NCBI GenBank assembly: GCA_945909635.1
Contig: OX246690.1
Coordinates: forward strand, 1,178,001-1,242,000
Reading direction: 5' to 3'
DNA: 64,000 nucleotides
Origin: Clostridioides difficile_A
GTDB taxonomy: Bacteria > Bacillota > Clostridia > Peptostreptococcales > Peptostreptococcaceae
Of the stretch, positions 34,129-43,614 are shown piece after piece; within the stretch, counting starts at the first letter, position 1; each line of letters begins with the position of its first letter. The notes under the pieces were generated by a model that saw only the letters and a list, made by a program, of their open reading frames with translations, was not told the origin of the DNA and did no database searches. A program made the translations under genes and the position numbers.

Positions 34129-35847
34129 TTGAATTTTAGACTACCAAAGAAAAGATTACTAAAAAGTATAATTTTTATAGGTGTAATACTTATTAGTATT
34201 ATTTTGTTTATAAATTACGACCAAAGTGGGCTGAAAGAAAGAGAAATTATAAATAAGGGAAAGTATATGTCTGAAAGTCTTGTGTCAGACAAGAAGTACA
34301 ATGAAGCAAAAAAATTGGTTGAAAATTCTTTTGAAGCTATACCTGAAAAAAAATACAATAAAGTATATGATGAAGTGTGGAATATGTTAAAGACCATTTC
34401 ATCTGTTCCAGATGGAACGAAGATAGTCATTGATTCATTAGAAAAAATGAGAATGTCAGATGAAAAGTTATCTGATGAGTGTAGATTTAATATAGAAAAA
34501 AGACTAGCATCAGTGTATATAATGGATAATAATTATTCTAAAGCAGTAGATTTAACTGTAAAGTCTATAAAATTGGCTGAGAAATTAGGGGATAATTATG
34601 AAAGAGCAAGACTAGATGTTGATTTGGCGAGCATACTTTTAAAGGTAGGTGCATATGAGAGAGCAGAGAAATTAATAAAAGATTCTTTTAAGATAGATGT
34701 TTATGAAGGTGAGAAAAATGGAATGGTTAGATTATATGCTCTTATAAATCTAGCAGAAATATATGTAGAATTAGGAGAATATGATAAAGCTATTGAAACT
34801 TGTAGTAATGTAGTGGACTATAAAAAGTTTGTAAATACAGATGATTACAATGATTTTGAGATAATGGCATCAATAATGAAGGCAAATGCATATATAGGAA
34901 AAAATGATACATCAAAGGCAAAGTCTTCTTTAGCAAGAGCTGATTCTCTTATAAAGTCTGATAAAACAGTTCATATATTAGATAAAGATATGTATTATTA
35001 TATGGCAGTGGGGAATTTAGAATATAAAAGTGAAAATTATGATTCTGCATCAGATAATTATAAAAAAAGTTTAGAAATATCCACTAAAAGAAAGTTAACT
35101 CAAGAGAAAATAAAAAACTTAGAGAAAATATTAAATATATATGAAAAACAAGGAAATGTAAATGCTGTAAATAAATATCAAAAGATACTAATAAATGAAT
35201 ATAAAGAGAACAAAAGTATAAGAGATTCGGAGACCAGTTTCTATATAATTGATAAAGTATCAAATGAAAGTGCATTATTTGAAAAAACTAAAAAAGAAAT
35301 CAAATATTATAAGATATTATTTACAGTGATTATAATTGCTATATTAGGGTCTACTTTTTTATATAATAGACTCAAATATTTTAAAGCACAAAATTTACAT
35401 GATGGTCTTACGAATGTTTACAATCGAAAAAGTTTTGATATTATGTATGAAAAATACAGAGAGAAAGACAATAATTTTGCACTTGTAATGATAGATATTG
35501 ACAACTTTAAACTTATAAATGATAATTATGGGCATAAATTTGGAGATATTGTTATAAAAGGTATAACGAATACTATCTCTGTTATGTTGGAACAAGAAGA
35601 TAAAGTATTTAGGTATGGAGGCGAAGAGTTTTCTGTGCTGATAAGAAATAAATCTGGTGAAGAGGTAGTAAATATAATTGATAATATAAGAATTGCAATT
35701 GCCAATAAAAAATGGGGTGAAGATGTAACTGTAACTATAAGTGCAGGTGTAGCTCATATTTTTGATAGTAAAAATGTACTAGAAGAAGCTGACAAAAATT
35801 TATACAAAGCAAAACAACTTGGTAGGAATAAAGTAGTGTATAAGTAA
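34129..35847 (+). CDS. Membrane-anchored TPR-GGDEF diguanylate cyclase
   Basis: Predicted enzyme that makes cyclic di-GMP from two GTP. Layout: N-terminal membrane segment (about 10-26), a 350-residue helical repeat region with TPR-like units (GAYERAEKLIKDSF, LGEYDKAIETCS, SENYDSASDNYKKSL) that should lie outside the membrane, second membrane segment (about 393-413), then GGDEF domain (about 425-572). GGEEF signature at about 498-502 is intact, so it should be active. The usual inhibitory RxxD site five residues upstream reads EQED, so product inhibition is unlikely. TTG start eight bases after AGAAGGAGGA. Confidence 0.9.
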   Translation: MNFRLPKKRLLKSIIFIGVILISIILFINYDQSGLKEREIINKGKYMSESLVSDKKYNEAKKLVENSFEAIPEKKYNKVYDEVWNMLKTISSVPDGTKIVIDSLEKMRMSDEKLSDECRFNIEKRLASVYIMDNNYSKAVDLTVKSIKLAEKLGDNYERARLDVDLASILLKVGAYERAEKLIKDSFKIDVYEGEKNGMVRLYALINLAEIYVELGEYDKAIETCSNVVDYKKFVNTDDYNDFEIMASIMKANAYIGKNDTSKAKSSLARADSLIKSDKTVHILDKDMYYYMAVGNLEYKSENYDSASDNYKKSLEISTKRKLTQEKIKNLEKILNIYEKQGNVNAVNKYQKILINEYKENKSIRDSETSFYIIDKVSNESALFEKTKKEIKYYKILFTVIIIAILGSTFLYNRLKYFKAQNLHDGLTNVYNRKSFDIMYEKYREKDNNFALVMIDIDNFKLINDNYGHKFGDIVIKGITNTISVMLEQEDKVFRYGGEEFSVLIRNKSGEEVVNIIDNIRIAIANKKWGEDVTVTISAGVAHIFDSKNVLEEADKNLYKAKQLGRNKVVYK

Positions 35848-35877
35848 TTATATACTATATAAATAAGAGGTATAAGC

Positions 35878-37875
35878 ATGAAACAATCAATAGCTATAGT
35901 AACTGATAAAATAACCAAATTATCATCTTTTTTAGAAGAAAATATACGTTTAGTTTTAGGCAATTACATTGATATAAATCATTATTATTTAGAAAATTTA
36001 AAAGATGATGATAAAATACAAGGTGACTTTGTGTTGGTAATGACTGACGATAGATTAAATAGTATGAGAAAACATTTGGTACAAGATAGCAAGATTATAG
36101 TGGTAAGAAGAACTCTTAAAGAAAATGAAATTTATGGATTATTTTCAATCCCAAATGGAACAGAAGTATTGGTTGTAAATGATACTAAAGAAACCACTTT
36201 AGAAACAATAAGTTTATTTTACAAGATAGGAGTAAAAAATTTAAAGTTCACTCCATACATTGAAGGAAAAATTTATAAAGACATAGATATAGCTATAACA
36301 CCTGGAGTAAAAGAAAGAGTACCAAGTTATATAAATAAAGTAATTGATCTTGGGAATAGATATATTGATATATCTACTTTTATAGAAATAATAAATGGAC
36401 TTAGAATTGATGTTAAGGAAATACGTAAAAACTTAATGGCTTATTCTGAACGTTTAATAAGTCTAGATAATGGAGTCAAAGATAATTATAGACAATTATT
36501 TCTAAAAATGGAAGAACAAGATGTCATATTAAACTTATCAAAAGATGGAATAATATTTACTTCAGCAGATGGTGTTATAAATACGTTTAATAAAGAAGCT
36601 TTAAAGATTTTAGGGATAAATGAAAATCCCCAAAGTAAAAACATAGAAGAAGTTATATCTAAAGATTTAAGTATTCTACTTGAAGACAAAGAAATAGTTG
36701 ATGAAGTAGTATTTACAAATAAAAAATATATAAATGTAAATAAAAAAAATATATTTTCTATGGGGAATAAAGCTGGTATATATTATAATTTACAAGAGAT
36801 AACATATATAAAAAAATTAGAACAAAATCTCACTAATAAATTGAGAGAACAAGGACAAATAGCCAAATACACATTTAAAGATATAAAGACTAAAAATAAA
36901 AATATGATAAAGTGTATAGAATTGGCTAAAAAAATATCTAAATCAGACCTTTCTGTATTAATAATAGGGGAAAGTGGTACTGGTAAAGAATTATTAGCTC
37001 AATCCATCCATAATACCTCTAATAGAAGCAATCAACCATTTATAGCAGTTAACTGTGCAGCGGTTCCAGATAGTTTATTAGAAAGTCAGTTGTTTGGATA
37101 TGAAAAGGGTTCTTTTACAGGAGCTTTAAAAGAAGGAAAAAAGGGGCTCTTTGAACTTGCAAACAATGGGACTATATTTCTGGATGAAATAGGAGATATG
37201 CCTCCATTGTTGCAAACAAAATTACTTAGAGTACTTCAAGAGAAGCAAGTTATGCCTATAGGTTCTCATAATGTTATAAATATAGACGTTAGAATTATAG
37301 CAGCAACAAATAAAAACTTACCAAAGATGATTAGAGAAGGTAAATTTAGAGAGGATTTGTATTATAGACTGAATGTATTGCCAATAGATGTGCCATCATT
37401 AAAAAATAGAAAAGAAGATATAATAACGCTTATGAATTTCTTTTTGAAACATAATATAAGGCTTTCACCTGAAGTTGTAACTATTTTAGAAAAATATAAT
37501 TGGCCAGGAAATATAAGAGAGTTACAAAATGTCGCTTCTTATGTAAGTCTAATGTGTGATAGTATGGTCTTTAAAGATGACTTACCACCATATATAAAGA
37601 CAGATATTTCTAATTATGAAGATGGATTTGGTTATACAAAAAAAGAACTTGAGGATATATTAAGAGTCTTATATGAAAGAAGAGATTCAGCTTCTGGAGT
37701 TGGAAGAGGATTTATAATCGAGAAACTTACAGAGGAAGGAATTGAGATTTCTGAAAATAAAGTTAGAAAAGTGTTATCTTATTTAAGTGAGTGTGGATAT
37801 ATATCATCTAAATCTGGTAGATGTGGAAGTCAACTAACTCCAGAAGGTATAAATCTTTACAATAAAATGACTTAA
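35878..37875 (+). CDS. Sigma-54-dependent transcriptional activator (bacterial enhancer-binding protein)
   Basis: 665 residues. An N-terminal sensory region (about 1-200) of unrecognised type is followed by a PAS-like segment (about 215-310) and the AAA+ domain (about 335-565) with Walker A GESGTGKE, GSFTGA loop (canonical form GAFTGA, Ala replaced by Ser) and Walker B FLDEIG. The C-terminus is not the usual Fis-type helix-turn-helix but a winged-helix-like segment (about 595-665: FIIEKLTEEGIEISENKVRK). It probably activates the sigma-54 promoter at 38176 just downstream; the effector is unknown. ATG behind AAGAGG. Confidence 0.9.
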   Translation: MKQSIAIVTDKITKLSSFLEENIRLVLGNYIDINHYYLENLKDDDKIQGDFVLVMTDDRLNSMRKHLVQDSKIIVVRRTLKENEIYGLFSIPNGTEVLVVNDTKETTLETISLFYKIGVKNLKFTPYIEGKIYKDIDIAITPGVKERVPSYINKVIDLGNRYIDISTFIEIINGLRIDVKEIRKNLMAYSERLISLDNGVKDNYRQLFLKMEEQDVILNLSKDGIIFTSADGVINTFNKEALKILGINENPQSKNIEEVISKDLSILLEDKEIVDEVVFTNKKYINVNKKNIFSMGNKAGIYYNLQEITYIKKLEQNLTNKLREQGQIAKYTFKDIKTKNKNMIKCIELAKKISKSDLSVLIIGESGTGKELLAQSIHNTSNRSNQPFIAVNCAAVPDSLLESQLFGYEKGSFTGALKEGKKGLFELANNGTIFLDEIGDMPPLLQTKLLRVLQEKQVMPIGSHNVINIDVRIIAATNKNLPKMIREGKFREDLYYRLNVLPIDVPSLKNRKEDIITLMNFFLKHNIRLSPEVVTILEKYNWPGNIRELQNVASYVSLMCDSMVFKDDLPPYIKTDISNYEDGFGYTKKELEDILRVLYERRDSASGVGRGFIIEKLTEEGIEISENKVRKVLSYLSECGYISSKSGRCGSQLTPEGINLYNKMT

Positions 37876-37919
37876 GTATATTGATATTAAAATAAGCTAT
37901 TCTGGACATAAATATTTGA

Positions 37920-37943
37920 ATAAGTGCAAACTTTTACACTTAT
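37920..37943. promoter_or_regulatory. Candidate activator site upstream of the sigma-54 promoter
   Basis: Inverted repeat ATAAGTG-N10-CACTTAT, about 235 bases upstream of the -24/-12 promoter, a distance usual for enhancer-type sites. Assigned only by symmetry and position. Confidence 0.35.
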
Positions 37944-38033
37944 AAAATTTAAACTATATTATAGTAGATATATAATGTTATACATTTTAAAGGTTTTAAA
38001 TTAAATATTAATAGGGTGAAAAAATAGGTTTAG

Positions 38034-38080
38034 ATAGGTAATAGGTTATTATAAAATAACCCATTACCTATTTTTATTTT
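38034..38080 (+). terminator. Terminator after the sigma-54 activator gene
   Basis: ATAGGTAATAGGTTAT (38034-38049) pairs with the arm ending ATTACCTAT near 38071 with one mismatch, followed by TTTTATTTT. Confidence 0.85.
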
Positions 38081-38175
38081 CCAAAAGATTGTATATAAGA
38101 TAAACAATAAAAAATATAGTCAGCAAAAGCACTGAAAATACTAGATAAAAAATAAATATAAATAATTATAAATCT

Positions 38176-38191
38176 TGGCATGTATATTGCT
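38176..38191 (+). promoter_or_regulatory. Sigma-54 (-24/-12) promoter
   Basis: TGGCATGTATATTGCT: GG and GC exactly 10 bases apart, matching TGGCAY-N6-TTGCW. It lies 43 bases before the TSCPD gene and downstream of a sigma-54 activator gene. Confidence 0.88.
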
Positions 38192-38233
38192 AATTATAGA
38201 GATAAGACGACAAAATAATTGGGAGGTTTAGTT

Positions 38234-38479
38234 ATGAAATATAAAACAACAGGGACTTGTGCTACAGAAATTGAATTTGAAGTAAAAGAAAATAAAGTTA
38301 CAAATGTAAATTTTATTGGTGGATGTGATGGAAATTTAAAAGGACTAAAAATATTAGTTGAAGGTATGAATATAGAAGATGTAATTAAAAAATTAAAAGG
38401 AATTGAATGTAAGACAAAACCAACATCTTGTCCAGATCAACTTTCTCTAGCATTGGAAAATTATATAAATATAAAATAA
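38234..38479 (+). CDS. TSCPD-domain protein (TIGR03905)
   Basis: 81-residue single-domain protein of unknown function. It ends with the TSCPDQLSLALE motif that names the family, and has Cys near the N-terminus (TTGTCAT) and in GGCDGN and IECKTK, so metal binding or redox is possible. The TSCPD domain is also found at the C-terminus of class II ribonucleotide reductases. ATG at 38234 behind GGGAGG. First gene behind the sigma-54 promoter. Confidence 0.9.
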   Translation: MKYKTTGTCATEIEFEVKENKVTNVNFIGGCDGNLKGLKILVEGMNIEDVIKKLKGIECKTKPTSCPDQLSLALENYINIK

Positions 38480-38514
38480 ATACACAAAACAATCGATTAG
38501 TTAGGAGCTTGATT

Positions 38515-39240
38515 ATGAAACCAATAATAGGGATTTTAGGAAATTTAATAATAATGGAGAATGGAATGTTTCCAGGTCTTGAAAGGTCATATGTAAATAA
38601 TGATTACATAAATGCTGTACTAAAAGGTGGAGGTAGTCCAGTTATAATTCCAGTAAATACAGATAAAGAAGTTATAAAAAAACAGATTGAGATGGTTGAT
38701 GGAGTTTTAATATCTGGAGGTTGGGATGTTAATCCTCAATTATATGGAGAAGAAACAAGAGAAGAAACCACATTTATATATCCAGAAGTGGATGAGTTTG
38801 ATTTAATAGCTATAAGTATAGCATTAGAACTTAAAAAACCTATATTAGGTATATGTAGGGGGCTACAAATATTAAATGTAAGTTTAGGAGGAACTTTATA
38901 TCAAGATAATAATCTTATAGAAGGAAGTTATATAAAACATACACAATCTGCAAAGAGATATGTAGCTACTCATAAAGTAGATGTTAAAGAAGGTAGTATT
39001 TTAGAAGGAATCTTAGGAAAACAATTACTTACAAATAGCTATCATCATCAAAGTGTTAATGAGCTTGGAAAAGGATTAAAAGCCATAGCCTATTCAAAAG
39101 ATGGTATAATAGAAGCTATTCAGAAAGAGGATGAAAATTTTGTAGTAGGAGTACAGTGGCATCCAGAAATGATGGTAGAGTACTGTAACAAGATGGAAAA
39201 ATTGTTTGAATATTTTATAAATATTTGTTCAAATTTATAA
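38515..39240 (+). CDS. Peptidase C26 / gamma-glutamyl-GABA hydrolase-like class-I glutamine amidotransferase
   Basis: 241-residue PuuD-type hydrolase that would cut gamma-glutamyl bonds. Active-site Cys lies in GICRGLQILN, with His/Glu in VQWHPEMM; SGGWDVNPQLYGEE and SYHHQSVN are family segments. ATG at 38515 behind TTAGGAG. It sits between a TSCPD protein and an amino-acid permease under sigma-54 control, which suggests uptake and hydrolysis of a gamma-glutamyl or amide compound (inference). Confidence 0.9.
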   Translation: MKPIIGILGNLIIMENGMFPGLERSYVNNDYINAVLKGGGSPVIIPVNTDKEVIKKQIEMVDGVLISGGWDVNPQLYGEETREETTFIYPEVDEFDLIAISIALELKKPILGICRGLQILNVSLGGTLYQDNNLIEGSYIKHTQSAKRYVATHKVDVKEGSILEGILGKQLLTNSYHHQSVNELGKGLKAIAYSKDGIIEAIQKEDENFVVGVQWHPEMMVEYCNKMEKLFEYFINICSNL

Positions 39241-39261
39241 TATACCTTGGGGGGATTGAAC

Positions 39262-40575
39262 ATGAACGAAAAGAATAAAATGGGATTAATAAGTATTATA
39301 CTTTTAGGTATTAACGCAGTTGTAGGAGCTGGAGTTTTCCTATTACCAGGAGATGCAATGAAATCATTTGGTGTAGCAAGTATATTTGTATATATGTTTG
39401 ATATGTTATTGGTTTTATCAATGGCATTCTGTTTTGCTGAGGTGGCAGGTAAATTTAATAAAAATGGTGCAGCCTATGTATATACTAAAGAAGCTTTTGG
39501 AGATTTTTGTGGCTTTGAAGTAGGTCTTATGAAATGGGTAATAGGATGTATATCTTGGGGAGCATTAATAGTAGGTTTTCCTACATCATTGTCAGCAGTA
39601 TGGGCTCCAGCAGGCGACCCTCATATACAGAAAATTATAATTGTAGCTATGATAGTTGGTCTTACAATTATAAACTTATTAGGTGTATCTTTATCAAAAA
39701 TTGTACAGAATGTTATAACTGTAGGTAAACTAATTCCATTAATATTATTTATAGGAATAGGTATATTCTTCATAAAAGGAGTTAATTTTACTACTTCAAC
39801 AATGGTACCTCCAGGAGCTGGGGTAACAGAATTTGGGGCAGCAGCACTTTTAATGTTTTATTCATTTACAGGATTTGAATCTATAGCAGTTGCAGCAGAA
39901 GATATGGAGAACCCTAAAAAGAATATACCAATAGCAATTATAAGTGTAATAGTAATTGCATCAATAATATACATATTAAATCAAGTTGTATGTGTTGGTA
40001 TACTAGGAGATTCATTATCTAGTACATCTACACCAGTCGCAGATGCTGCAAGAATATGTTTTGGAAATATGGGTGCGGGATTGGTAACTTTTGGTACACT
40101 GGTTTCTGTGGGAGGAATTTGTATGTGTGGTGCTTTCGTAAATCCAAGAAGTTGTGTAGCTTTGGCTGATGATAAAATGCTACCTAGAATATTTGCAAGA
40201 AAAGATAAAAAAGGTACACCATATGTAGCAATAATAGCCACTATGATAATTACTATACCAATAGCTTTATCTGGAAGTTTTGCTGAATTAGCAGCAATAA
40301 GTGCAGTTGCTAGATTTATACAGTATATACCAACATCTTTATCAGTATTAGTATTTAGAAAGAAAAGACCAGAATTAGTAGGTACTTTTAAAACTCCATT
40401 TGGAGCAGTGATTCCTTTAATTGCAGTATGCGTTGGGACTTGGCTGTTATTCCAGGCATCTATGCATCAATTAATTATGGGATTAGGAGCATTGGCAATT
40501 GGAGTACCATTATATTTTATAATGAAGTCTTATAACAGAAAAATTTATGGAGAAGAATTAAAGAAAATAGTTTAA
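39262..40575 (+). CDS. APC-family amino-acid permease
   Basis: 437-residue transporter with about twelve hydrophobic segments. The first helix has the APC motif GINAVVGAGVFLLPG (substrate-binding GxG), and FTGFESIAVAAEDMENPKKN is the conserved loop. ATG at 39262 behind TTGGGGGG; the in-frame TTG at 39247 is in the RBS. Third gene of the sigma-54 operon. Substrate cannot be read from sequence; related proteins move neutral or polar amino acids. Confidence 0.9.
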   Translation: MNEKNKMGLISIILLGINAVVGAGVFLLPGDAMKSFGVASIFVYMFDMLLVLSMAFCFAEVAGKFNKNGAAYVYTKEAFGDFCGFEVGLMKWVIGCISWGALIVGFPTSLSAVWAPAGDPHIQKIIIVAMIVGLTIINLLGVSLSKIVQNVITVGKLIPLILFIGIGIFFIKGVNFTTSTMVPPGAGVTEFGAAALLMFYSFTGFESIAVAAEDMENPKKNIPIAIISVIVIASIIYILNQVVCVGILGDSLSSTSTPVADAARICFGNMGAGLVTFGTLVSVGGICMCGAFVNPRSCVALADDKMLPRIFARKDKKGTPYVAIIATMIITIPIALSGSFAELAAISAVARFIQYIPTSLSVLVFRKKRPELVGTFKTPFGAVIPLIAVCVGTWLLFQASMHQLIMGLGALAIGVPLYFIMKSYNRKIYGEELKKIV

Positions 40576-40644
40576 TTGTATTATAAAATTTAATTGAAAT
40601 AAAGTTGGATATTGGCAGAAAATTAAATATATATAAATATGTAT

Positions 40645-40690
40645 AAGGTTATATTAAAATATTATTGATTTTTTATTTTAGTATAACCTT
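40645..40690. terminator. Long hairpin after the permease gene
   Basis: AAGGTTATATTAAAATA (40645-40661) pairs with TATTTTAGTATAACCTT (40674-40690) with one wobble. No T-run follows directly, so termination strength is uncertain. The rest of 40576-40780 is AT-rich. Confidence 0.6.
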
Positions 40691-40780
40691 GTATTGTTAT
40701 TAATACATGAAAAATATTGTAATAGGCTAAAAACAATAGTATTATGTTTATAGATAAAAAACTTGTTAGGAGGTAAATTT

Positions 40781-41320
40781 ATGCCAACAATAACTTTAAA
40801 AAATGGTGTGGACATACTTATTAGAGAGGCAGTAAAAGAAGATGCTCAAAACATTATAGATTTTTATAATGAAGTAGGAGGGGAAACTCATTTTCTCTCA
40901 TTTGGAAAAGATGAATACAAAGTATCATTAGAAGAACAAGAAAAAGCTATAGAAGCAGCAAAAGCATCTGATAATTCAGTAAAACTGATTGCATTTATAG
41001 ATAGTGAGATAGTTGGTATTGCGACAATTGATTCTAATCAAAAAGCAAAAGGAAAGCATGTTGGAGTATTAGGAATTGTTGTAAAAGAAAAATATTGGGG
41101 AATTGGATTGGGAAAAAGACTGATGTTAGACCTTATAGAATGGTGTAAATCAAATGGAATAACTAAGAAAATAACTCTTGTTACTAATGAAGAAAATCAT
41201 AGTGCTATAGGATTATACAAAAAGGTTGGATTTGAAGTAGAGAGTATATTAAAGAAAGAATGTTATTATAATGGTGTTTATACAGATTTAGTAGGAATGT
41301 CACTTTTATTAGGAATATAA
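40781..41320 (+). CDS. GNAT-family N-acetyltransferase
   Basis: 179-residue acetyl-CoA-dependent transferase. The acetyl-CoA-binding motif A is visible in LGIVVKEKYWGIGLGKRLM (Q/RxxGxG type, here YWGIGLG), followed by NHSAIGLYKKVGFEVE. Substrate is unknown; related RimJ/RimL-like or PA4534-like enzymes acetylate amines. ATG at 40781 behind TTAGGAGG. Stands between the permease hairpin and fbp, so it is likely its own unit. Confidence 0.9.
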   Translation: MPTITLKNGVDILIREAVKEDAQNIIDFYNEVGGETHFLSFGKDEYKVSLEEQEKAIEAAKASDNSVKLIAFIDSEIVGIATIDSNQKAKGKHVGVLGIVVKEKYWGIGLGKRLMLDLIEWCKSNGITKKITLVTNEENHSAIGLYKKVGFEVESILKKECYYNGVYTDLVGMSLLLGI

Positions 41321-41358
41321 TTAGTGTACATTTTATCTCGAAAAAAGTATATTAAGTA

Positions 41359-41367
41359 TGGTATAAT
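41359..41367 (+). promoter_or_regulatory. Extended -10 promoter before fbp
   Basis: TG-G-TATAAT (41359-41367), about 42 bases upstream of the fbp start. No good -35, as expected for an extended -10. Confidence 0.55.
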
Positions 41368-41408
41368 TAAAAAAGAATATAACTTAATATAATTTTGGAG
41401 GACGAATT

Positions 41409-43394
41409 ATGAAAAATCTGTGTAAAATATCAGATGATTATTTAAACAGCAAACTGAAGTATTTAAAGTTATTATCAAAACAATATCCAAGTATATCAAA
41501 AGCAAGTACAGAAATAATAAATTTAGAGGCTATATTAAATCTTCCAAAGGGAACAGAACATTTTATAACAGATGTACATGGCGAATATGAGCCATTTGTG
41601 CACGTATTAAAAAATGGTTCTGGTGTAATAAAGAGAAAAATAGAAGAATTGTTTTCAAATACAATAAGAGATAGTGAGAAAAAGATGTTGGCAACTCTTG
41701 TATATTATCCTGAACAAAAGTTAGACCTAATAATTAAGCAAGAGGAAAATATAGATGATTTTTATAGAATAAATATTTATAGACTTATAGAACTTTGTAA
41801 GTATGCTTCTAGCAAATATACTAGGTCCAAAGTTAGAAAACTTTTGCCAGAAAATTTTAAATACATAATAGAAGAAGTTTTACATGAGCATGTCAAAAGT
41901 GAACATAAAGAAGAGTACTATAAAAGTATAGTTGAAACAATAGTCAACATAGGGATAGCAAAAGAATTTATAATTGCTATTTCTACAGTCATACAAAAAT
42001 TAGTTGTTGATAGATTGCATGTAATAGGAGATATTTACGATAGAGGTCCAAGACCAGATATAATTGTCGACAAGCTTATTGAACATCATTGTGTAGATAT
42101 TCAATGGGGAAATCATGATATATTATGGATGGGGGCAGCATCAGGTGAAAAAACTTGTATAGCAAATGCTCTTAGAATATCAGCTAGATATGCTAATTTA
42201 GACATTGTAGAAGACATATATGGAATAAATCTATTACCTCTAGCAACTTTTGCTATAGATACATATAAGGATGACCCTTGTAAAGAATTTATTCCAAAGA
42301 TTAATGACCAAAGTGTAACAATAACAGAAAAGTCGTTGATGGCTAAGATGCACAAAGCAATAAGTATAATCCAATTTAAGCTTGAAGGTGAAGTTATAAG
42401 AAGAAGACCTGAATTTGAGATGGAACATAGACTTTTGCTTAATATGATAAACTATGATGAAGGTACAATTACTTTAAATGGAAAGACATATAAATTAAAA
42501 GATACTTATCTGCCTACAATAGACAAAAAAGACCCATACAAATTAACAATAGAAGAAAAAAATGTTATTGATAAATTGGTATCCTCATTTAGAGGTAGTG
42601 AAAAATTACAAAAACACGTTTCGTTTTTATTTTCTAAAGGAAGCATATATTTAAAGGCAAACTTAAATTTACTGATTCATGGATGTGTACCATTAAATGA
42701 AGATGGAAGTTTTATGTCTATGAATATAATGGGAAAAGAGTATAAAGGTAAGGCTCTTATGGATAAAATGGAATCTCTAGCAAGAGAAGGGTTTTTCTTT
42801 AAGGATAAGGCAGAAGAAAAGTTATATGGTATGGATATTATGTGGTATTTGTGGACTGGAAAATGTTCATCATTATTTGGCAAAGATGATATGACAACAT
42901 TTGAAAGATACTTTATAGCAGAAAAAGAGACTCATAAAGAAAATAAGAACCCTTATTTTAAGCTTAGAGAAAATGAAATGGCTTGTAAAAGAATATTTGA
43001 GGAATTTGATTTAGAACTTAATGAATCACATATAATAAATGGTCATGTACCTGTAGAAAGTAAAAATGGAGAGAGTCCAATAAAAGCTAATGGTAAAATT
43101 CTTGTTATAGATGGTGGTTTTTCTAGAGCGTATCAAAAAACGACTGGTATAGCTGGATACACTTTGATATATAATTCTAGAACTCTACAATTAGTATCAC
43201 ATGAACCATTTAATTCTGCTGAGGAAGCTATTGCAAATGAAAGCGATATTTTATCGACAACTGTTGTAGTAGAGCATAAGGCAAAGAGAAAAATGGTGAG
43301 AGATACCGATGAAGGAGTAAAAATACAAGAAGAAATAGAAGATTTAAAGCTACTTTTAATGGCTTATAAAAAAGGACTAATAAAAGAAATGTAA
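41409..43394 (+). CDS. fbp: Class III fructose-1,6-bisphosphatase
   Basis: Gluconeogenic hydrolysis of fructose 1,6-bisphosphate. The 661-residue protein is the large Firmicutes form with a metallophosphatase core: TDVHGEYEPF, GDIYDRGPRPD and WGNHDILWMGA supply metal ligands, and INGHVPV and IDGGFSRAY lie near the end. ATG behind TTGGAGG. Monocistronic, closed by a terminator. Confidence 0.97.
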   Translation: MKNLCKISDDYLNSKLKYLKLLSKQYPSISKASTEIINLEAILNLPKGTEHFITDVHGEYEPFVHVLKNGSGVIKRKIEELFSNTIRDSEKKMLATLVYYPEQKLDLIIKQEENIDDFYRINIYRLIELCKYASSKYTRSKVRKLLPENFKYIIEEVLHEHVKSEHKEEYYKSIVETIVNIGIAKEFIIAISTVIQKLVVDRLHVIGDIYDRGPRPDIIVDKLIEHHCVDIQWGNHDILWMGAASGEKTCIANALRISARYANLDIVEDIYGINLLPLATFAIDTYKDDPCKEFIPKINDQSVTITEKSLMAKMHKAISIIQFKLEGEVIRRRPEFEMEHRLLLNMINYDEGTITLNGKTYKLKDTYLPTIDKKDPYKLTIEEKNVIDKLVSSFRGSEKLQKHVSFLFSKGSIYLKANLNLLIHGCVPLNEDGSFMSMNIMGKEYKGKALMDKMESLAREGFFFKDKAEEKLYGMDIMWYLWTGKCSSLFGKDDMTTFERYFIAEKETHKENKNPYFKLRENEMACKRIFEEFDLELNESHIINGHVPVESKNGESPIKANGKILVIDGGFSRAYQKTTGIAGYTLIYNSRTLQLVSHEPFNSAEEAIANESDILSTTVVVEHKAKRKMVRDTDEGVKIQEEIEDLKLLLMAYKKGLIKEM

Positions 43395-43403
43395 TTATTA
43401 TAG

Positions 43404-43435
43404 AGACACTTCATATTTGAAGTGTCTTTTTTATT
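43404..43435 (+). terminator. Terminator after fbp
   Basis: AGACACTTCA (43404-43413), loop TATT, TGAAGTGTCT (43418-43427), T-run. The 43436-43614 stretch before spoIIIAA should hold a sigma-E promoter; AATATT at 43560 and AATAGAAT at 43580 are only loose matches. Confidence 0.95.
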
Positions 43436-43614
43436 GAGTAATATCTTATAAAGATTAATAATAGTAGTTTAATAGAGTCTATGTATTAAGTGAATCCAAA
43501 AGAAATGGAGTCATTTTTTTATTGATAAATATTATTTTAAAAAATATATATGTTTTGGTAATATTCCTTGTCCTTTATAAATAGAATTATATAAACAAAG
43601 GAGGAGGACAAGAA

